Assembly (NCBI RefSeq): GCF_009727055.1
Contig: NC_052349.1
Coordinates: forward strand, 95,812,444-95,876,443
Direction: 5' to 3'
DNA length: 64,000 bases
Source: Benincasa hispida
Taxonomy: Eukaryota > Streptophyta > Magnoliopsida > Cucurbitales > Cucurbitaceae
Positions 1 through 12,862 of this stretch are shown here, in pieces. How positions within the stretch are numbered: position 1 is the first letter of the stretch; each line of letters begins with the position of its first letter. A program made the translations under genes and the position numbers. Below the pieces are notes generated by a model. That model had not been told where the DNA came from. It made no database searches and worked only from the letters and a program-made list of their open reading frames with translations.

Positions 1-874
1 TTCTGAGCATGCCGATAATGAGTTTAATATGCATAGCTGTATGTATGGAATGTATGTCGTTTGTTTTTCGGTCACTGTGAAATCGGAGCGATCTAAGCCC
101 GCTCATGGAACTCTCGGTATGAGATCCTTCAATTGCAACTGATGAATAAAAATGAAATTTGTTTCATTTTGAATCATTCAAAAAAAGGTTCGAAAAAAAG
201 ATCGAAGGTTTGTGTTGGTGTGAAAAAGTAATTGATCACTTAAACTCGAGAGCCTATATGATAGTCGCCAACGCCTAAACGATCACCTACCTATCGCCTA
301 AACGATCGCACACTAAGTCCTAAACGGTCGGTTAGCTTTCCTAAATGATCGTATAATGTGTGTTGTTTACTAAACGATCACCCACTGTTTTCTAAATGAC
401 CATTCAATAAAATCTATACAATCGTGTAGTTTCTTCTAAGCGATAAGCATCTTGCTATGCGATAGCTTCATATTCTCTCCCACTTGCTTATCACCTACAC
501 AATCAGTTCTACCTCCTACCTCTACCAAACTCACCAAAGACCACGCTTTAGGTTTTCACTCCGAGAATACCTGGGGCTCTTTTCTGGTGGTGTCGTCCCT
601 GCTGCATTCGGTTGTTCGTGCTTCTATAGTCGACGCATCTACTGGGCGTTGGTTGATCAGGTAGAGGTCTTCCGCGGTGTTGAGTTCCATAGTTTGAAGA
701 GCGTCTTCAACTGGTACAAGAACTCTCTCCCTTGTTATTTCTTGTTCAAAGCATGCCATTAATTACTGTTTGTTTGCATAACTGTGCGTTTGAATGTATA
801 TGGTGTATTCGGTCACGGTGAAATTGGAGCGATCTAACGCACTCATGGAACTCTTCATTAAGAGATCCTTCATC
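1..874 (+). repeat. Fragment of a long copia LTR, tail part duplicated
   Basis: The sequence resembles the distal half of the LTR at 50619-53331. Shared blocks are GGAGCGATCT, CTCATGGAACTCT, GAGATCCTTCA and a stretch with repeated CTAAACGATCG-like motifs. The tail block occurs twice: at 1-133 and again at about 760-874. A middle block runs from about 140 to 760, so part of the LTR has been tandemly duplicated or two copies are joined. No coding potential is credible; the short ORFs at 452-762 are chance readings of LTR sequence. The left end lies outside the window. Confidence 0.7.
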
Positions 875-1053
875 CTTAACCAATTTTGGCCCCTTTTTTA
901 GCTAGAACTCTCTTGGTTCAATCTTGACTTTAACCTTTTGTTGTTCCGAAATTACCTATAACACTAACTATTATGTTTCATATATGTTAGTAATTTAAAA
1001 ATGTTAGATAAAAAGATGTCCAACTTAAATTTATATAATATATATATATATAA

Positions 1054-1092
<39 letters not shown>

Positions 1093-2061
1093 CGCACCCA
1101 TTTTAATTTGAAAATAATGAAAAGGGCCCATTCGAACACACAAGCAGAAATATAACACTAAAATTTGGAGAAAAAAAAAGACAAAAAATGGATAATTAAT
1201 CAATAATAAACCAAGCAGAATCAAATCAAATCAAAAGTGCCTAATAGGTCCTCAACTCCTAATTTTGTGTTTCATAAGTCCTCAATCTTTATTATACACT
1301 TTTAAAAGTTCAAGATCAAACAGATTTATTTTCGCTTGTCTAATTTATATCAAGTATATCAACATCATTAATATACTATGTCAGTAATATATCTAATATT
1401 AAAATATGGAGATGTCCACTTTTCCATAAGAACCTGCCTCTACAGGGGCGAGGGATGGAGGAAAAATTCATTGTAGTCTAAATAGAGACGAGGATGGGGA
1501 ATCATTTCTCGTCCCGTTTCCTGTCCCCTCCCCATTTATATATATGAATAATTTGATGGTTAATTATTTCATTTTACTTGAAAAGTAGAGTAATTTCTCT
1601 TTAAATTCAAACTGCCCATGTGAGTTAGAGTTTTTGGGTTGACAATATTTTTTAAGGTTGCTTTGATAGATGTTCATCGAAATATTGTTTGATTTGTCCT
1701 TTGAATTGTCTTTTAGTTTGTCACTTGAATTGCAATTCTGTAGAATATAGTTTCCTTTATGGAAAATAATGGTTTCCATATTCCTCAAGGATTATTTCAT
1801 TTCCAGTGGTGAGAATGCATGTTTCATTTTGATCTTTCTTTATATGTCATGCATATATATGGATGTTTTTGCTGAAGTTTTATGGTTACACCTTTGAAGA
1901 ACGTTGTACTGCTTTTGTGAGGTTGTGGGGAGAGAAGTCTTCCGTATATGTCAATCCTTTGATTGTGAAGTGAGAGTTTACTATCGATCTAGAGTTGGTT
2001 GTTTGATCTTTTTTTATTCATTCTATATTGTTCATTGAAAAGGGATTCTTATACTTAGGGG
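875..2061. other. Intergenic AT-rich stretch
   Basis: No gene is visible. It holds an AT dinucleotide microsatellite (listed separately). Around 1435-1545 there is a short GC-richer patch with GGGGCGAGGGATGG and CGTCCCGTTTCC blocks, of the kind found in small non-autonomous plant transposons. The ORFs here are AT-repeat or chance readings. Confidence 0.5.
1036..1089. repeat. AT dinucleotide microsatellite
   Basis: The stretch is an imperfect (TA)n run interrupted by TAAATATA. It explains the isoleucine/tyrosine-rich open frame on the - strand here. Confidence 0.9.
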
Positions 2062-4000
2062 TGTAGGGAAAACCATTGAAGGTTTACGTAGCGGATTGCG
2101 GAGATTGTCCCAATTTTTGTTTTTCACAGAAAATCAGAATTACGTAATTAAAAGAAAGAAAGATTATGCATTCTAAATAAAACTTACATCATGCTTTCTA
2201 TAAGAAAGAGAGAGAAAAAACTCACCTTTGAAGAACTATTTCTTCAAAAACTCCATCGAACAAAGACACGAACGAATCTCCTTCTCCAAAAGGGACACGA
2301 ACCAAACGGAGCCTCATATATTCTCCTTAAGGATTGAGAATGGCAGGAGATGTGGGCTTTGCCTAAGGGTTTTGGAGGAAGGAAGAAGATGGAGAGGAGG
2401 AGAGGGAGGAGAAGAACTTTTTCTTCTCTATACTTTTCTGTGCAGGGTGAATCCAGATAGTCTGCAGAGTTAGATCCACCAAATGTGGAAGAAGAAGATC
2501 ACCCTTTTCACTGCACGATCAATATGAGATAGTCTGCAGAGTTAGAACCACCATATAACATATAACCCATAGTTTTATATTGTATCAAATACAATCTAAT
2601 CTATAGTTTTAATTTCTCTCAATAATACATGACATTTAATATAAGTCACATTTATATTAAATTCAACTATATGAATCTAATTCATATAATTAATATTTGA
2701 ATCATACTCAAATATTTAATTCCTTTCAACCTAATTATGGTATTTAATATAAATCATATTTATATTAAATTTAATCACATGAATCTCATGCATATAATTA
2801 GTATTTGAATCATATTCAAATTTCTCTCATACTACCTTATATTATAATGTATCACATATATTATATTAATTATATCACATATATAATTAATTTAATTAAT
2901 TATATCATATATAATTAATCCCCTCAATTAATTTGAACACTTCAAATTAATCTAAAAATAATTCTCAATTAAATTCCTGTTGAGCTATAGAGGGGACCTT
3001 ATGGACTTGTAGATTGAAGTTCCGTACTTGGATAATTAATTCAACTCTTTAATTAAATTACCCAACATCCATTAACTACTGACCATTCCACTAAAGATTA
3101 ACAGCTGCACTATTCGCAATACAGATATATTTCTATGTCTATTGGATATAACCAATCAATAGTGCGATGACCCTTCACAAATTGCTCGTAAGTACAACTG
3201 GGTCAAAATTACTGTTTTGCCTCTATAGTTACATTTAACTCCTTAAGTGCCACTGATCCCTCTAATGAACAATAAGTCATAGTCCAACTATGACCAAGTC
3301 CCACTTGGGCCAAGAGAGGGTGTGGCCACTATGTTCAAGCCCCGGAATTAACCCTTAAAGGAGCAATTTATCTACTTGCCCCTGCATCGAGGAAGGGGTG
3401 AATTCCATCTCATGTAGCTATGTTCCCAGCTTTCTAGTCAGACGAATCCCCAAAATGGTAGGCTTATTAAGTTGGCAATTTGACCACTCTCACCCATACA
3501 AATCAAATGACCGCCTTCATAAGTAAAAGTTCACAACTCACTCAAGATTCAAGTCATGTCACTTATGGTCATCCTAGTGAAATGTAAATCTCTATTATTA
3601 ACGGTGTTATATAAAAAGACTAATCATTTCGTGGTCTGATCTTATACAAACTCTTTGTATAAGATACTCCCACTCACATGTCTCGACATGAATGATCAGG
3701 ATCAGATCATTTGTAGAACTTTACAACACTTGTAATACCTACAAAGCGGGTCATATCCGTAGTGTCATCAGGATAAGATACCCAACCTTATCCATCTATT
3801 ACAAATCGTTTATGTTATTATTTAAACAAGATCCACTTGTATGTCTCTACATAGTTGTTTAAATTACATAAAATAACCTAGGATAGTATTGGATTGAGTA
3901 TATACTTATAAAATAATACTTATTTTATTAATAACAACATTTTTGTATGAAGTTTACAAACTACCAGATTATAAGGAGATTTAGGACACCAATCCCAACA
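2062..4000 (-). mobile_element. 3' LTR of a copia-type element
   Basis: Read on the - strand the block starts TGTTGGGATTGGTGTCC just inside position 4000. This is the same start as the LTR at 50619 and close to TGTTGGATTTTATGTCC at 61723. Similar interior text in inverse orientation (the CTCACCCATAC and CCGGAATTAACCC regions) confirms the relation. The low end is placed at a TG at 2062, giving about 1.94 kb, nearly the same as the 1936-bp LTR at 61723-63658. That low boundary is less certain than the upper one. The ORF at 2228-2473 is a chance reading. Confidence 0.7.
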
Positions 4001-4340
4001 ATCTCCCACTTGTCCTAAAGCTTAGGGAGCCTAATGTACAATACAAATAAAGTACAAAATCACAATAAACTAGGGCATACACTATACCCTAGTAATAAGG
4101 TGGAGCCTAAGTTTTCCAAGTGAAGCGATCTTCATTAAAAAGTGGAAAGATAAAAGTCTAGGTTGAAGGAGTCTCATATTTAGGGGGGAGTCTAATTGAT
4201 CGTTTAACAATATTCTTACACTTAGGGGAGCGTAAGTTATCATTCAAGAAGTAATTTATTTTGTGACGTCATTGTCATTTATTTATACAACATTGTAATT
4301 GCTTGACGTTATATTAGTGAAATTATCTTTCTTAGGCACA
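4001..4340 (-). mobile_element. Polypurine tract and truncated interior of the copia element
   Basis: Directly outside the LTR the - strand reads AAGTGGGAGAT, a polypurine tract as expected next to a 3' LTR. About 330 bp of non-coding interior follows, with further GTGGAAAG and GGGGGAG purine blocks, before the similarity fades into AT-rich DNA. No gag or pol coding sequence is retained, so this element is cut off or deleted upstream. Confidence 0.55.
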
Positions 4341-6190
4341 CTGCTTCCTAAACACAGGTGATATCGCGTCGAACTGGTTTACCAAATTTTGTGTTTTTAT
4401 TCGTGCTTTATCTTTTTGTGTTTATCTCTGATATTCTTAGAATTACTATAACATCGTGCATAACAAGTTTTGTTGTGTTAGATAACATTTATTTCAATGT
4501 GGAACTAATCGTATAAAAACAATTAGTAAGAAATTTAATTGGAAATTTGCAAAGGATGGCAAATCCAAAATACATAATCAGGGGCTTGCCTTTGACATAT
4601 GAAAAATTGTAAATATGACAAAATTCTCAAATTTAATTTTTCGTTTATTCCGTATTCCAATTTTGCCTTTTTAACAAACCCACATTTTTTGATATATCAA
4701 TAAACTAATATACCACATTTGAAGTATATCAGTTGTATATTTTTTTTCCCATTAATTTGTATACTTTTGGTATTTTTTTGTTTGCAACAATATGAGTTAT
4801 TACTCACTTTAATTTTGGTATTTACTATATGTATATTTTTTTTTTATCCCTTTTGTAGTTTTCCTTTTTGAATGATGTTATTTCTTTCATTATAAATGTA
4901 CAATAGACTGATAAGATTCAATCTAAAGCTCAATAACACTCAATTTACCATACTTATTTTCATAATTTGGACGTATTTGGAATAACTAGAGAAAAAAGTG
5001 TTTTTCAAAAAAATCATTTTTGTGAATTTTTTAAAAACACTTAAATAACTAGTCATTTTCAATCGTATATCAATAGTTTATCAAGTAGATCAAGCGTCTG
5101 TCGATAGTTCAAGTGTGCATCAACAATGTATCAAGTGTATTTCAAGAGTATCAGGTGTATCGTGTGGGTTGAGTTTGTTTGTTTTTTTTTTTTTTTTTTG
5201 GCTATTTTTACAAAAAAATAACAAGTCTAGACAATGGATCTAATTTTTAAAACTTATTTTTGTTAAATCTACAATAAACCCAATTTAATTATGTAACTAA
5301 TTTTCTTAGCTATTATTTACAAGTGTACCTAATGAAAATAAGCACTGATGGGGTTATAAAAAGGGAAAAAAAAAATCAAACTACGATGGCAAAATATTTC
5401 TTCCTCAAAATATATTTTGGATTTTAAAATTGGCTTGTATTTAGTTCTCAACTTTTAAAAAGATTAGATATTTAAGGGCTTAGAAAACATAAAATTAAAA
5501 AGTCGACACTTTTAAAAGTAAAATTCATGATATTTTCAAAATTAAAATACCATGTGATTTATGTACTTAGGGATTTATTTAATTTTAATCATTTTATTTT
5601 TAAATATCTAATTTTAGTCCTTTTCAAGTATCAATAAATTTTAAATTTAGTCCATATTACTAATTTATGGTTAATTTTTCTAGTTTTTATAGGAAGATTT
5701 TCAAAAATAGAAAAATAAGAAAGTTATTTACATAAAATAGTAAACTTTTAATATTTTTTTATAGAAGCTGATAGAAACCCATCAATGTCTATTAATGATA
5801 GAAACGGATAAAAGTGAGTTGATAAATACACTCAATATCTATCAATATTTTTTTTGCTACTTCTTATAAATAAATTGACATTTTTTCTATCTATGTTTTT
5901 TTTATTATTTATATGCCTTTTATCAATAAAGGTCAGAAATATATTAATTTTGAATGATTAAATTTAAATTCACCAAATACAAATAAAATGGTATTTTAAA
6001 GGAATCTATTTAAAAATATTTGTATTTTATAGCAAAAAGTTTCAAAAGTAAAAAAAAAACTTTTGAAGGAATTTTTCTATTTATAAGCATTTTCATTTTT
6101 TTAAACATATTTTTTTCTTTTTAAAATTTCAAATTAAATAATCGTAGGTGGGGTCTCAACTCTCAAATGCAAAATAAGTCTCCTGGAAGT
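4341..6190. other. AT-rich intergenic region with degenerate short repeats
   Basis: No gene is visible. Around 5045-5165 the motif ATCAAGTGT or close variants recurs. Around 5760-5860 there are ATCAATGTCTATTAATGATAG-like inverted blocks, similar in flavour to those at 15000-15300. The rest is poly-A/poly-T rich DNA upstream of the RPAP2 gene. Confidence 0.5.
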
Positions 6191-6873
6191 AAAATAAAAC
6201 CCTCGAACCGACCTGCAAAGTTTAGAAACGTTTTCCAACGTTTGCCTCTCCTCACGATTTCGCGTCGTCGTCTTCTCCGGCAGCGGCGACCGGCTCGGCG
6301 GCGCAGTTCATTCGGTGTATAGTCTATCCACTACCGGCATCCATTTCCATTAGGTCTGATGGTTCATCTTCCAATTCCCTGTTTTTGCTTCTCGTAGTAT
6401 TTCTCTCTCTCTCTTGTTCTGTTGAAATCTCTCCGAATTTCACTGGCATGTTCTTCTCTTGAGGCGCCATATGCAGAGTCTTTGTTATCAACATCTGCTG
6501 TTACTTACATAACTTTCCTCCTTGACTCGGTGTAGATTGTCGGTTTGCTCGGAGGATCGAGTAAAGAACTTGTAGTTTTGTTCTTGTGCTTGTCTGAGAT
6601 GTTCTAAATATGTTGTAATGTACGAAGTATAAATTCATGGAATTGTATGAAAGTATAGATTTTTTTTCATCAAGTCTATAGCGTGATTCCTTTCCTAGTT
6701 TAAATGGAGCGGAGCTATATGGATAGAAATTAGCTAATCTCTTTATGGTGCTTATCTTTGTTGTTCGACTGTTTCATACAATGTTGAGACGTTTAATCTT
6801 TATCCGGCGCTGATGAATGTTAAATTTTCATTTCACTTTCAGGAAAGTGAGGCAATATTGAGGAATTTTCCCA
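6191..6873 (+). promoter_or_regulatory. Promoter-proximal region and 5' UTR of RPAP2
   Basis: Base composition jumps to GC-rich at about 6240-6320 (CGTCGTCTTCTCCGGCAGCGG), typical of a plant 5' leader. A spliced leader is likely: a pyrimidine-rich stretch ends in CTTTCAG at 6836-6842, 31 bp before the start codon, and a donor may lie near 6353. The leader intron is inferred and no transcription start can be fixed. Confidence 0.5.
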
Positions 6874-9800
6874 ATGGCAAAGAATCAATCTGTTTTGATC
6901 AAAGACACAGTATATAAATTGCAGCTTGCACTCCTTGAGGGCATTCAAAATGAGAACCAGCTATTTGCAGCTGGGTCTCTGATGTCTCGGAGTGACTATG
7001 AAGATGTGGTGACTGAGCGGTCTATTGCAAACCTCTGTGGGTATCCGTTATGCCATTCTAATTTGTCGTCTGATAACACTAGGAGAGGCCGGTACAGAAT
7101 TTCATTGAAAGAACATAAGGTGTATGATTTACAAGAGACGTATAAGTACTGCTCTTCCACTTGCCTCATTAACAGCCGTGCCTTTTCTGGGAGATTGCAA
7201 AATGAGAGATGTTCGGTTATGAATCCCGAGAAACTTAAAGAAATTCTTAGACTGTTTGAGAATCTGAGTTTGGATTCTAAGGAAAATGTGGGGAATAATT
7301 GTGATTTAGGGCTTGAAATTCAGGAGAATATAGAAAGCAATACTGGAGAAGTTCCCATTGAAGAGTGGATGGGTCCATCAAATGCAATTGAAGGCTATGT
7401 GCCGCACAGAGATCATAAAATTATGACTTTGCCCAGCAAGGATGGGAAAGAATCCAAGGATGGTAACTTTTTTTTTCCATTTATTTCTTCTCTGTATGCC
7501 AAACTTTTTTGTGTTTGGTTGTTGAATTCCATATTGGAGAAACTTATGCATTCAAAAGATGTTCCTAGCAAAAGGGAAAATGTTCTTAGAATGCTAAAAT
7601 GGAGAAGTGGAATTGTAGATTTATTTGCATGGGTGGTTAAAGGGAGTTTAAGTATGCCGTCATAGGGTCTAATGCTGAACGTTTAGCATTGAACTTTGTC
7701 TACTATGCTATGCCCGCAACTTGCTGTGTTTCATTGTTAAATTCGATTCTTTTCGAATCTAATGCATTATTGGGATGTCCCTATGAGAAAAATCGAAGAG
7801 AAAAAAAAGCATACTTAGAAAACCCAAGAAAAAAGAAAAAAAGAAAGTGAAACAGTGTTTTATTTCCTCCTGTTAGTTTAATTGAGTTTTGGTGCACTGT
7901 TTTAGGTTCTAAAGCTAAAATTAAGCCATTGGGTGGTGGAAAGGATTTCTTCAGCGACCTCTCCTTCACGAGTACTATTCTAACAGATGAAGAGTATAGT
8001 GTATCAAAGATATCATCTGGTTTGAAAGAGATGGCTTTTGATACTGATTCAAAGATACAAACTGGAGAACTCTGTGGTAAAGAATCAAAAGACCAATTTA
8101 CCATTTTGGAAACCCCACATGCTCCAGCTCCCACAAAAAACAGTGTTGGACGTAAGGCAAGAGGATCCAAAGAAAGGACTAAAGTATCAGCCACCAAAGA
8201 AAGTACTAATAATTTGTCTGATGCTCCTTCAACTTCAAATCAGTGCAATACTAATTGCAATTTAATGACAGAAGAACCAAGAGGTGGATCCAATGATCTT
8301 AGTGGAACTGAGATCAAATCCTCCCTTAAACAACCAGGCAAGAAAAACCTACATCGCTCTGTAACTTGGGCAGATGAAAAGACTGTTGACACCAGTATTA
8401 TAAACCTTCCAGAGGTCAGAGAAATGGGGAAGAAAAAGGAATGTTCCAGAATCACAAGAAATTTGGTAAATTCTGACAATGATAATGGGGACCTATTACG
8501 GGTTGAATCTGCTGAAGCCTGTGCAATGGCACTGACCCAGGCAGCTGAAGCAATTTCTTCTGGGCAAAATGAGGTCTCTGATGCAGGTAATCTACTCTAT
8601 GCATGATGGTTGAGGTTAATTATTGTACTATATGCTACAAAGATTATATTTCTTGTCTGGTGTTAAGATTATAGTTCTTGTCTGGTGTTGGCCTTAAGAT
8701 GAGCTCAGTTCTAGTGTTCCCTATATTGATGTATAAACCAATCAGAGATTTAATTTTTGTTGCGTTTCCATTGGCTATTAGCAAATATATTATCATCCCC
8801 TTCTCTTCATTCTTTTTCCTTGGAACATTGAAACTTCATCCTACAAAAACACAAACAGTGGCTTTAGTGGTTATAAAGTTGCTGTCTGAATATAAAATTG
8901 TTTCTTATCCAAAAAAAGAGAGTTGCTGTATGAATATGAACTAGATGGTTACTCATATAATTTTTCCTTCTGTGTTCTGTTCTTTGTAATACCTCACTAG
9001 AAGAAACTTCATATAGTTATTCTTTATGCTTGGTTGTTTGTAATATTCAGTGTCTGAAGCTGGAATTATTATACTGCCGCGTCCAAATGATGGTAATGAA
9101 GAAGCATCTACTAATCCTGTCAACGCATCTGAACCACATTCATCCTCAGAGAAGTCTAACAAACTTGGGGTATTACGTTCTGATCTGTTTGATCCCAATG
9201 ACTCTTGGTATGATGCGCCTCCAGAGGGTTTCAGCCTAACTGTAATCTCCTTTTCTTTTTTTGGACATACCTTCTCTTCATAACCTAAAGATATATATTT
9301 TTTCCCCACCACATTTACCTTGTTTTTTTTTTCCCAGTTATCTTCTTTTGCAACCATGTGGATGGCAATCTTTGCATGGATAACATCATCTTCACTGGCC
9401 TACATTTATGGAAAAGATGATAAGTTCCATGAGGAATTTCTATACATTGATGGGAAGGAGTATCCAAGGAAAATTGTCTCTGCTGATGGCCGATCTTCTG
9501 AAATTAAGCAAACACTTGCTGGATGTCTAACACGGTCAATACCTGGACTTGCTTCTGAACTTAAGCTGTCAACTCCAATATCAAGTTTGGAGCATGGGAT
9601 GGTAATGATGAATATTCATGACATCGTCTTTTTCTCTCAATATTCTTTGTTTGTGATAATTGAGAACTTACATTAGTTTGCATATATGCCGGGCTTATTT
9701 TGTGTTGATATATATGTATATTTTAGTATCTGTGCTACACTGGCACCATTCCCCAGAGGAGTGGGTATCATTTATATTTAGTAGCTATGGCAATTCTTGG

Positions 9801-12192
9801 TTTTGATACTTCAAGACACTGCCATCTTGATCTAGTTTTTGGAAAATGCTCATGGGAGGTAGGAGTGAATGTTGAATTGGATTCTCTTGAGGTTTAAGGC
9901 TTTGTTGAATACGGTTTTCGATAGAGGTTTTGAAGGGTAGTTGTTTTGCTGCATCCTTGATTCAATGTACCTTAGTAGTCCTAGAAGAGGCTTCATTCTC
10001 CAAATTTGGCTAATTATAAGCTTATTCTGGATATGAATGCATTGTTGGAGACAGCAATAGACAATATCTAAAATGGAAAGAGGGAACATTCTTGTCTTCA
10101 ACTTGCTGTATATGGATGTTATCCTATTGTTTTTTTGCTTGGAGGATCTCATCTCACCATGGTGCAACTGCAGAATTTGCTTTTCCATTTTGGATTTTTT
10201 GAAGCTCTCACTTTTGAAAATTAGCTAGCCAAGACCATAGTTACAGCCTACAGGTATCAATGGGTCGTAGGAACTAGGAATTGACTAACTCTTACATTTT
10301 ATTTTACTTCAAAGTTCGAGATTTGACCCATGAAGTAAGTAGTCAGTCCTACCTATAAGGGTAAATCAAAAGGATGGTAACTGATTCTTGAGAAAGTTCA
10401 GAGGAAAATTGTGGGACTTTTCTGATCCTACTCCTAGCTGCTCTTTCCTTTTTTCCCCTCCTTTTTTGAAGAAAACATTTCATTGATTGATGAAATAATG
10501 GGGGAAAACCTCAACACCAATGGGTGATTAATTAAAAAAAGATGAGCTATAATAAGTTAAAGGATGCTTAAATTTGCACCAAAAACACAGTAGATAAAAT
10601 GATGTCCATAAAACAATCAAAAGTGGACAGAGTCATTGCCGTCTTGGAGATTTAGGTTATTGGGAACATGAAAGCTGTAAACGATTGCTATACTCTTGAA
10701 ATGGTTGCAGTGATTCACGATTGTGCTTTCCATGGCACAAGGAGATAAAAAAGTTGATGATTTTAGATTGGCTCACAGAAAGCTGGGCTGTCTTCTTCTA
10801 GATCCTCTTCTTTATTTTTAAGGCAGGTGCTGGTATCATTTAAAACAGGGCATCATCGGTTTTGTGATTTGGGTGGGGAGGAATTGAGGTATCCCGATCT
10901 CCTCTTTAAACTTGGTTTTTTGGCTTGTGGTTTCAATTATATTGTTATTGTTGAAGACTGGACGGAATTTGCATGGAATTTTGAATTTAGAAGGCATTCC
11001 CTTGATTTTGGAAGGTCTTATACATCATGAGAGAAGGATACTGTTAACCCAACTTTGGCATATGAGTGACGTTTATTTATGTTCTTGTGCAGGGACACTT
11101 GTTAGACACCATGACTTTCCTTGATGCACTTCCAGCATTCAGAATGAAGCAGTGGCAAGTAATTGTTCTCTTATTTATAGAAGCTTTATCTGTTTGCCAG
11201 ATTCCTTCACTTGCCTCCCACATGTCAAATAGTAGAAGTCTGTATCACAAGGTTTGGCTACCTATAAATCTCTGCCCTCTTGCTTATTAATGAATCCTCT
11301 GTGTTGAGATGAATGTTAAAGAAGCAGTTTAAGAGTAAAAATTGATAAGTTAGATGATCTAAAACGTGCTTTATTTATCAGTTAGCTAATGATAAGTTCT
11401 AAAACTGTATACTAGGAGATTTTGAATTGTATGTGTAGAATTGATATCAAATCAACTTGTTTGTGCTCATTTTAAAATGCTAAATGAAAATTAGTTGTTG
11501 ACATGCTCTTATTCCTCTCCTTGGCTGGAATTTTTTCGTTTCGAGGAAATCACATTAGGATGTTGAAATTGTCGCACATACTTTTTCTGATCAATATTCC
11601 ATAAAAATATTACTATTTATTGTCCTTTACAATTAAAGCACTTTTGTAGTTTTAACTTTCTTCATCTTTTGGCATCTGCATTCTTTCTTCTACTTTTGTG
11701 CTTGCTTCTATATTCATTTTTTTTTTCAGTCAAACCTATGAAAGCATCGTTACTCGAGAAATAAATATTTGTGTTGTCAATTTTATTTCATTTTATTTTT
11801 TAAGACAGATATTGGTTTCTTGATTTTACTGCTGGATTTTCCTCTTTCAATCCGAAAATTGAAAGCTGTACCGTTGTAATGTTTAGTTCTCGGGAAAATG
11901 CTATTATATAGTTTAATGAGGACCTCTAAAGTTCATTTCATGCTCTTGTGTAGCATAAGTGATTGATCACGAAGAGTATTTGTATATTAAAACTAACCGC
12001 GGACAGAATTTTTTATGAAATGCCATATTCCTCGATTCTTAAGTTTGGGTATACTTTAACATCCTGCTCTCACTGTCACGTACATAGGTGCTTGATCGTG
12101 CTCAGATACGATCCGACGAATACGAGGTTATGAAAGATCATATATTACCGCTTGGTCGAATAGCTCAATTTTCAGGTGAGAATGATGCCTAA
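6874..12192 (+). CDS. RPAP2: RPAP2/Rtr1-family RNA polymerase II CTD phosphatase homolog
   Basis: The family removes phosphate from Ser5 of the RNA polymerase II largest-subunit CTD and helps import or assemble the polymerase. Proposed coding exons are 6874-7462, 7906-8586, 9051-9241, 9338-9601, 11093-11251 and 12088-12192. They join in frame with GT-AG borders to 662 residues, within the family range. The N-terminal Rtr1-type zinc domain has Cys55-x4-Cys60 (CGYPLC) and Cys93-x3-Cys97 (CSSTC), preceded by a helical segment (residues 8-30). The middle is a low-complexity linker with the motif HRSVTWADEK. The C-terminal part has SSFATMWMAIFAW and FRMKQWQVIV, as in plant homologs. The ATG follows a likely spliced leader. 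The end is slightly uncertain: GTGAGA near 12175 could act as a donor, but a TAA follows in frame. No frameshift was seen. Confidence 0.9.
9602..11092 (+). other. Large intron 4 of RPAP2
   Basis: This 1.49-kb intron has borders GTAATG and TTGTGCAG. It contains several short open frames that do not resemble RPAP2 or any protein I recognise. A patch at about 10460-10520 (CATTTCATTGATTGATGAAATAATGG) resembles the tail-type sequence of small plant retroelements. Nothing else can be supported. Confidence 0.6.
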
Positions 12193-12790
12193 AAAATTAG
12201 AACCAACATCTCCAACATAAATATCATCACACTCTAAGGCCGGTTCAAATTTCTGGGGTGGTACTAGTGTAAGTTCCAGATCATATTAATGACCAGTTCC
12301 CAGCGAATCCGATTCACAGTACAAAGTAGTCGGTAATCGTGCATGTACTGTTTTTACAGGTAGATTCTCTAGGTATTTCTTTTGGGGAGAATTAGTTGTT
12401 CCAAGCTACGCAAACATTTTCTTTAAGGGGACTGCTTATAAACAGGTGTGGTCAATGTGCCATTTGAGGTGATTTTGTATTCTGTTATTTTGGAACATCT
12501 CAGTTCTAGATAACATGTTTCTTTGTTCGACTCTTTTTGAGTTTTTAGTCTGAAACGGTCATTATTATGCTTTATGCTTAAAGATGCCAAAAGTTTGAGG
12601 GGTGGAGTGGTCAGTGGAGGATGCTGATTTTTATGGAGTAGAATTTCAATTTTCATCATGTAAATATGTTATTATTATTAATTTAATACAAATTAAAGGA
12701 TCTGATATGAGGAATATATTTCTTTTGGTAAAACGTCAAAGGCTTCAAAATGAAAGAATGAGAGAAAAAAGTTTATAATATATTTTATAG
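12193..12790 (+). other. Likely 3' UTR and downstream flank of RPAP2
   Basis: There is no credible coding sequence. The stretch has moderate composition up to about 12660 and becomes AT-rich after that. The polyadenylation site cannot be fixed. The - strand ORF at 12423-12659 shows no recognisable features. Confidence 0.4.
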
Positions 12791-12794
12791 ATTT

Positions 12795-12862
12795 ATTATA
12801 ATTATATATATATATATATATATTAATATATATTATTATATATATATATATATATATATATT
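12795..12862. repeat. TA microsatellite
   Basis: An imperfect (TA)n run has short TTA interruptions. Confidence 0.9.

Noticed and set aside
270..460. CGATCG array as a CRISPR array
   Set aside because: Units are degenerate and 20-30 bp apart with no conserved long repeat, it lies in a plant LTR, and no cas genes are present.
10827..11030. Open frame in RPAP2 intron 4
   Set aside because: It shows no known domain, and the exon at 11093 joins cleanly to 9601 without it.
12423..12659. - strand ORF after RPAP2
   Set aside because: It lies antisense in the likely 3' UTR and shows no recognisable features.
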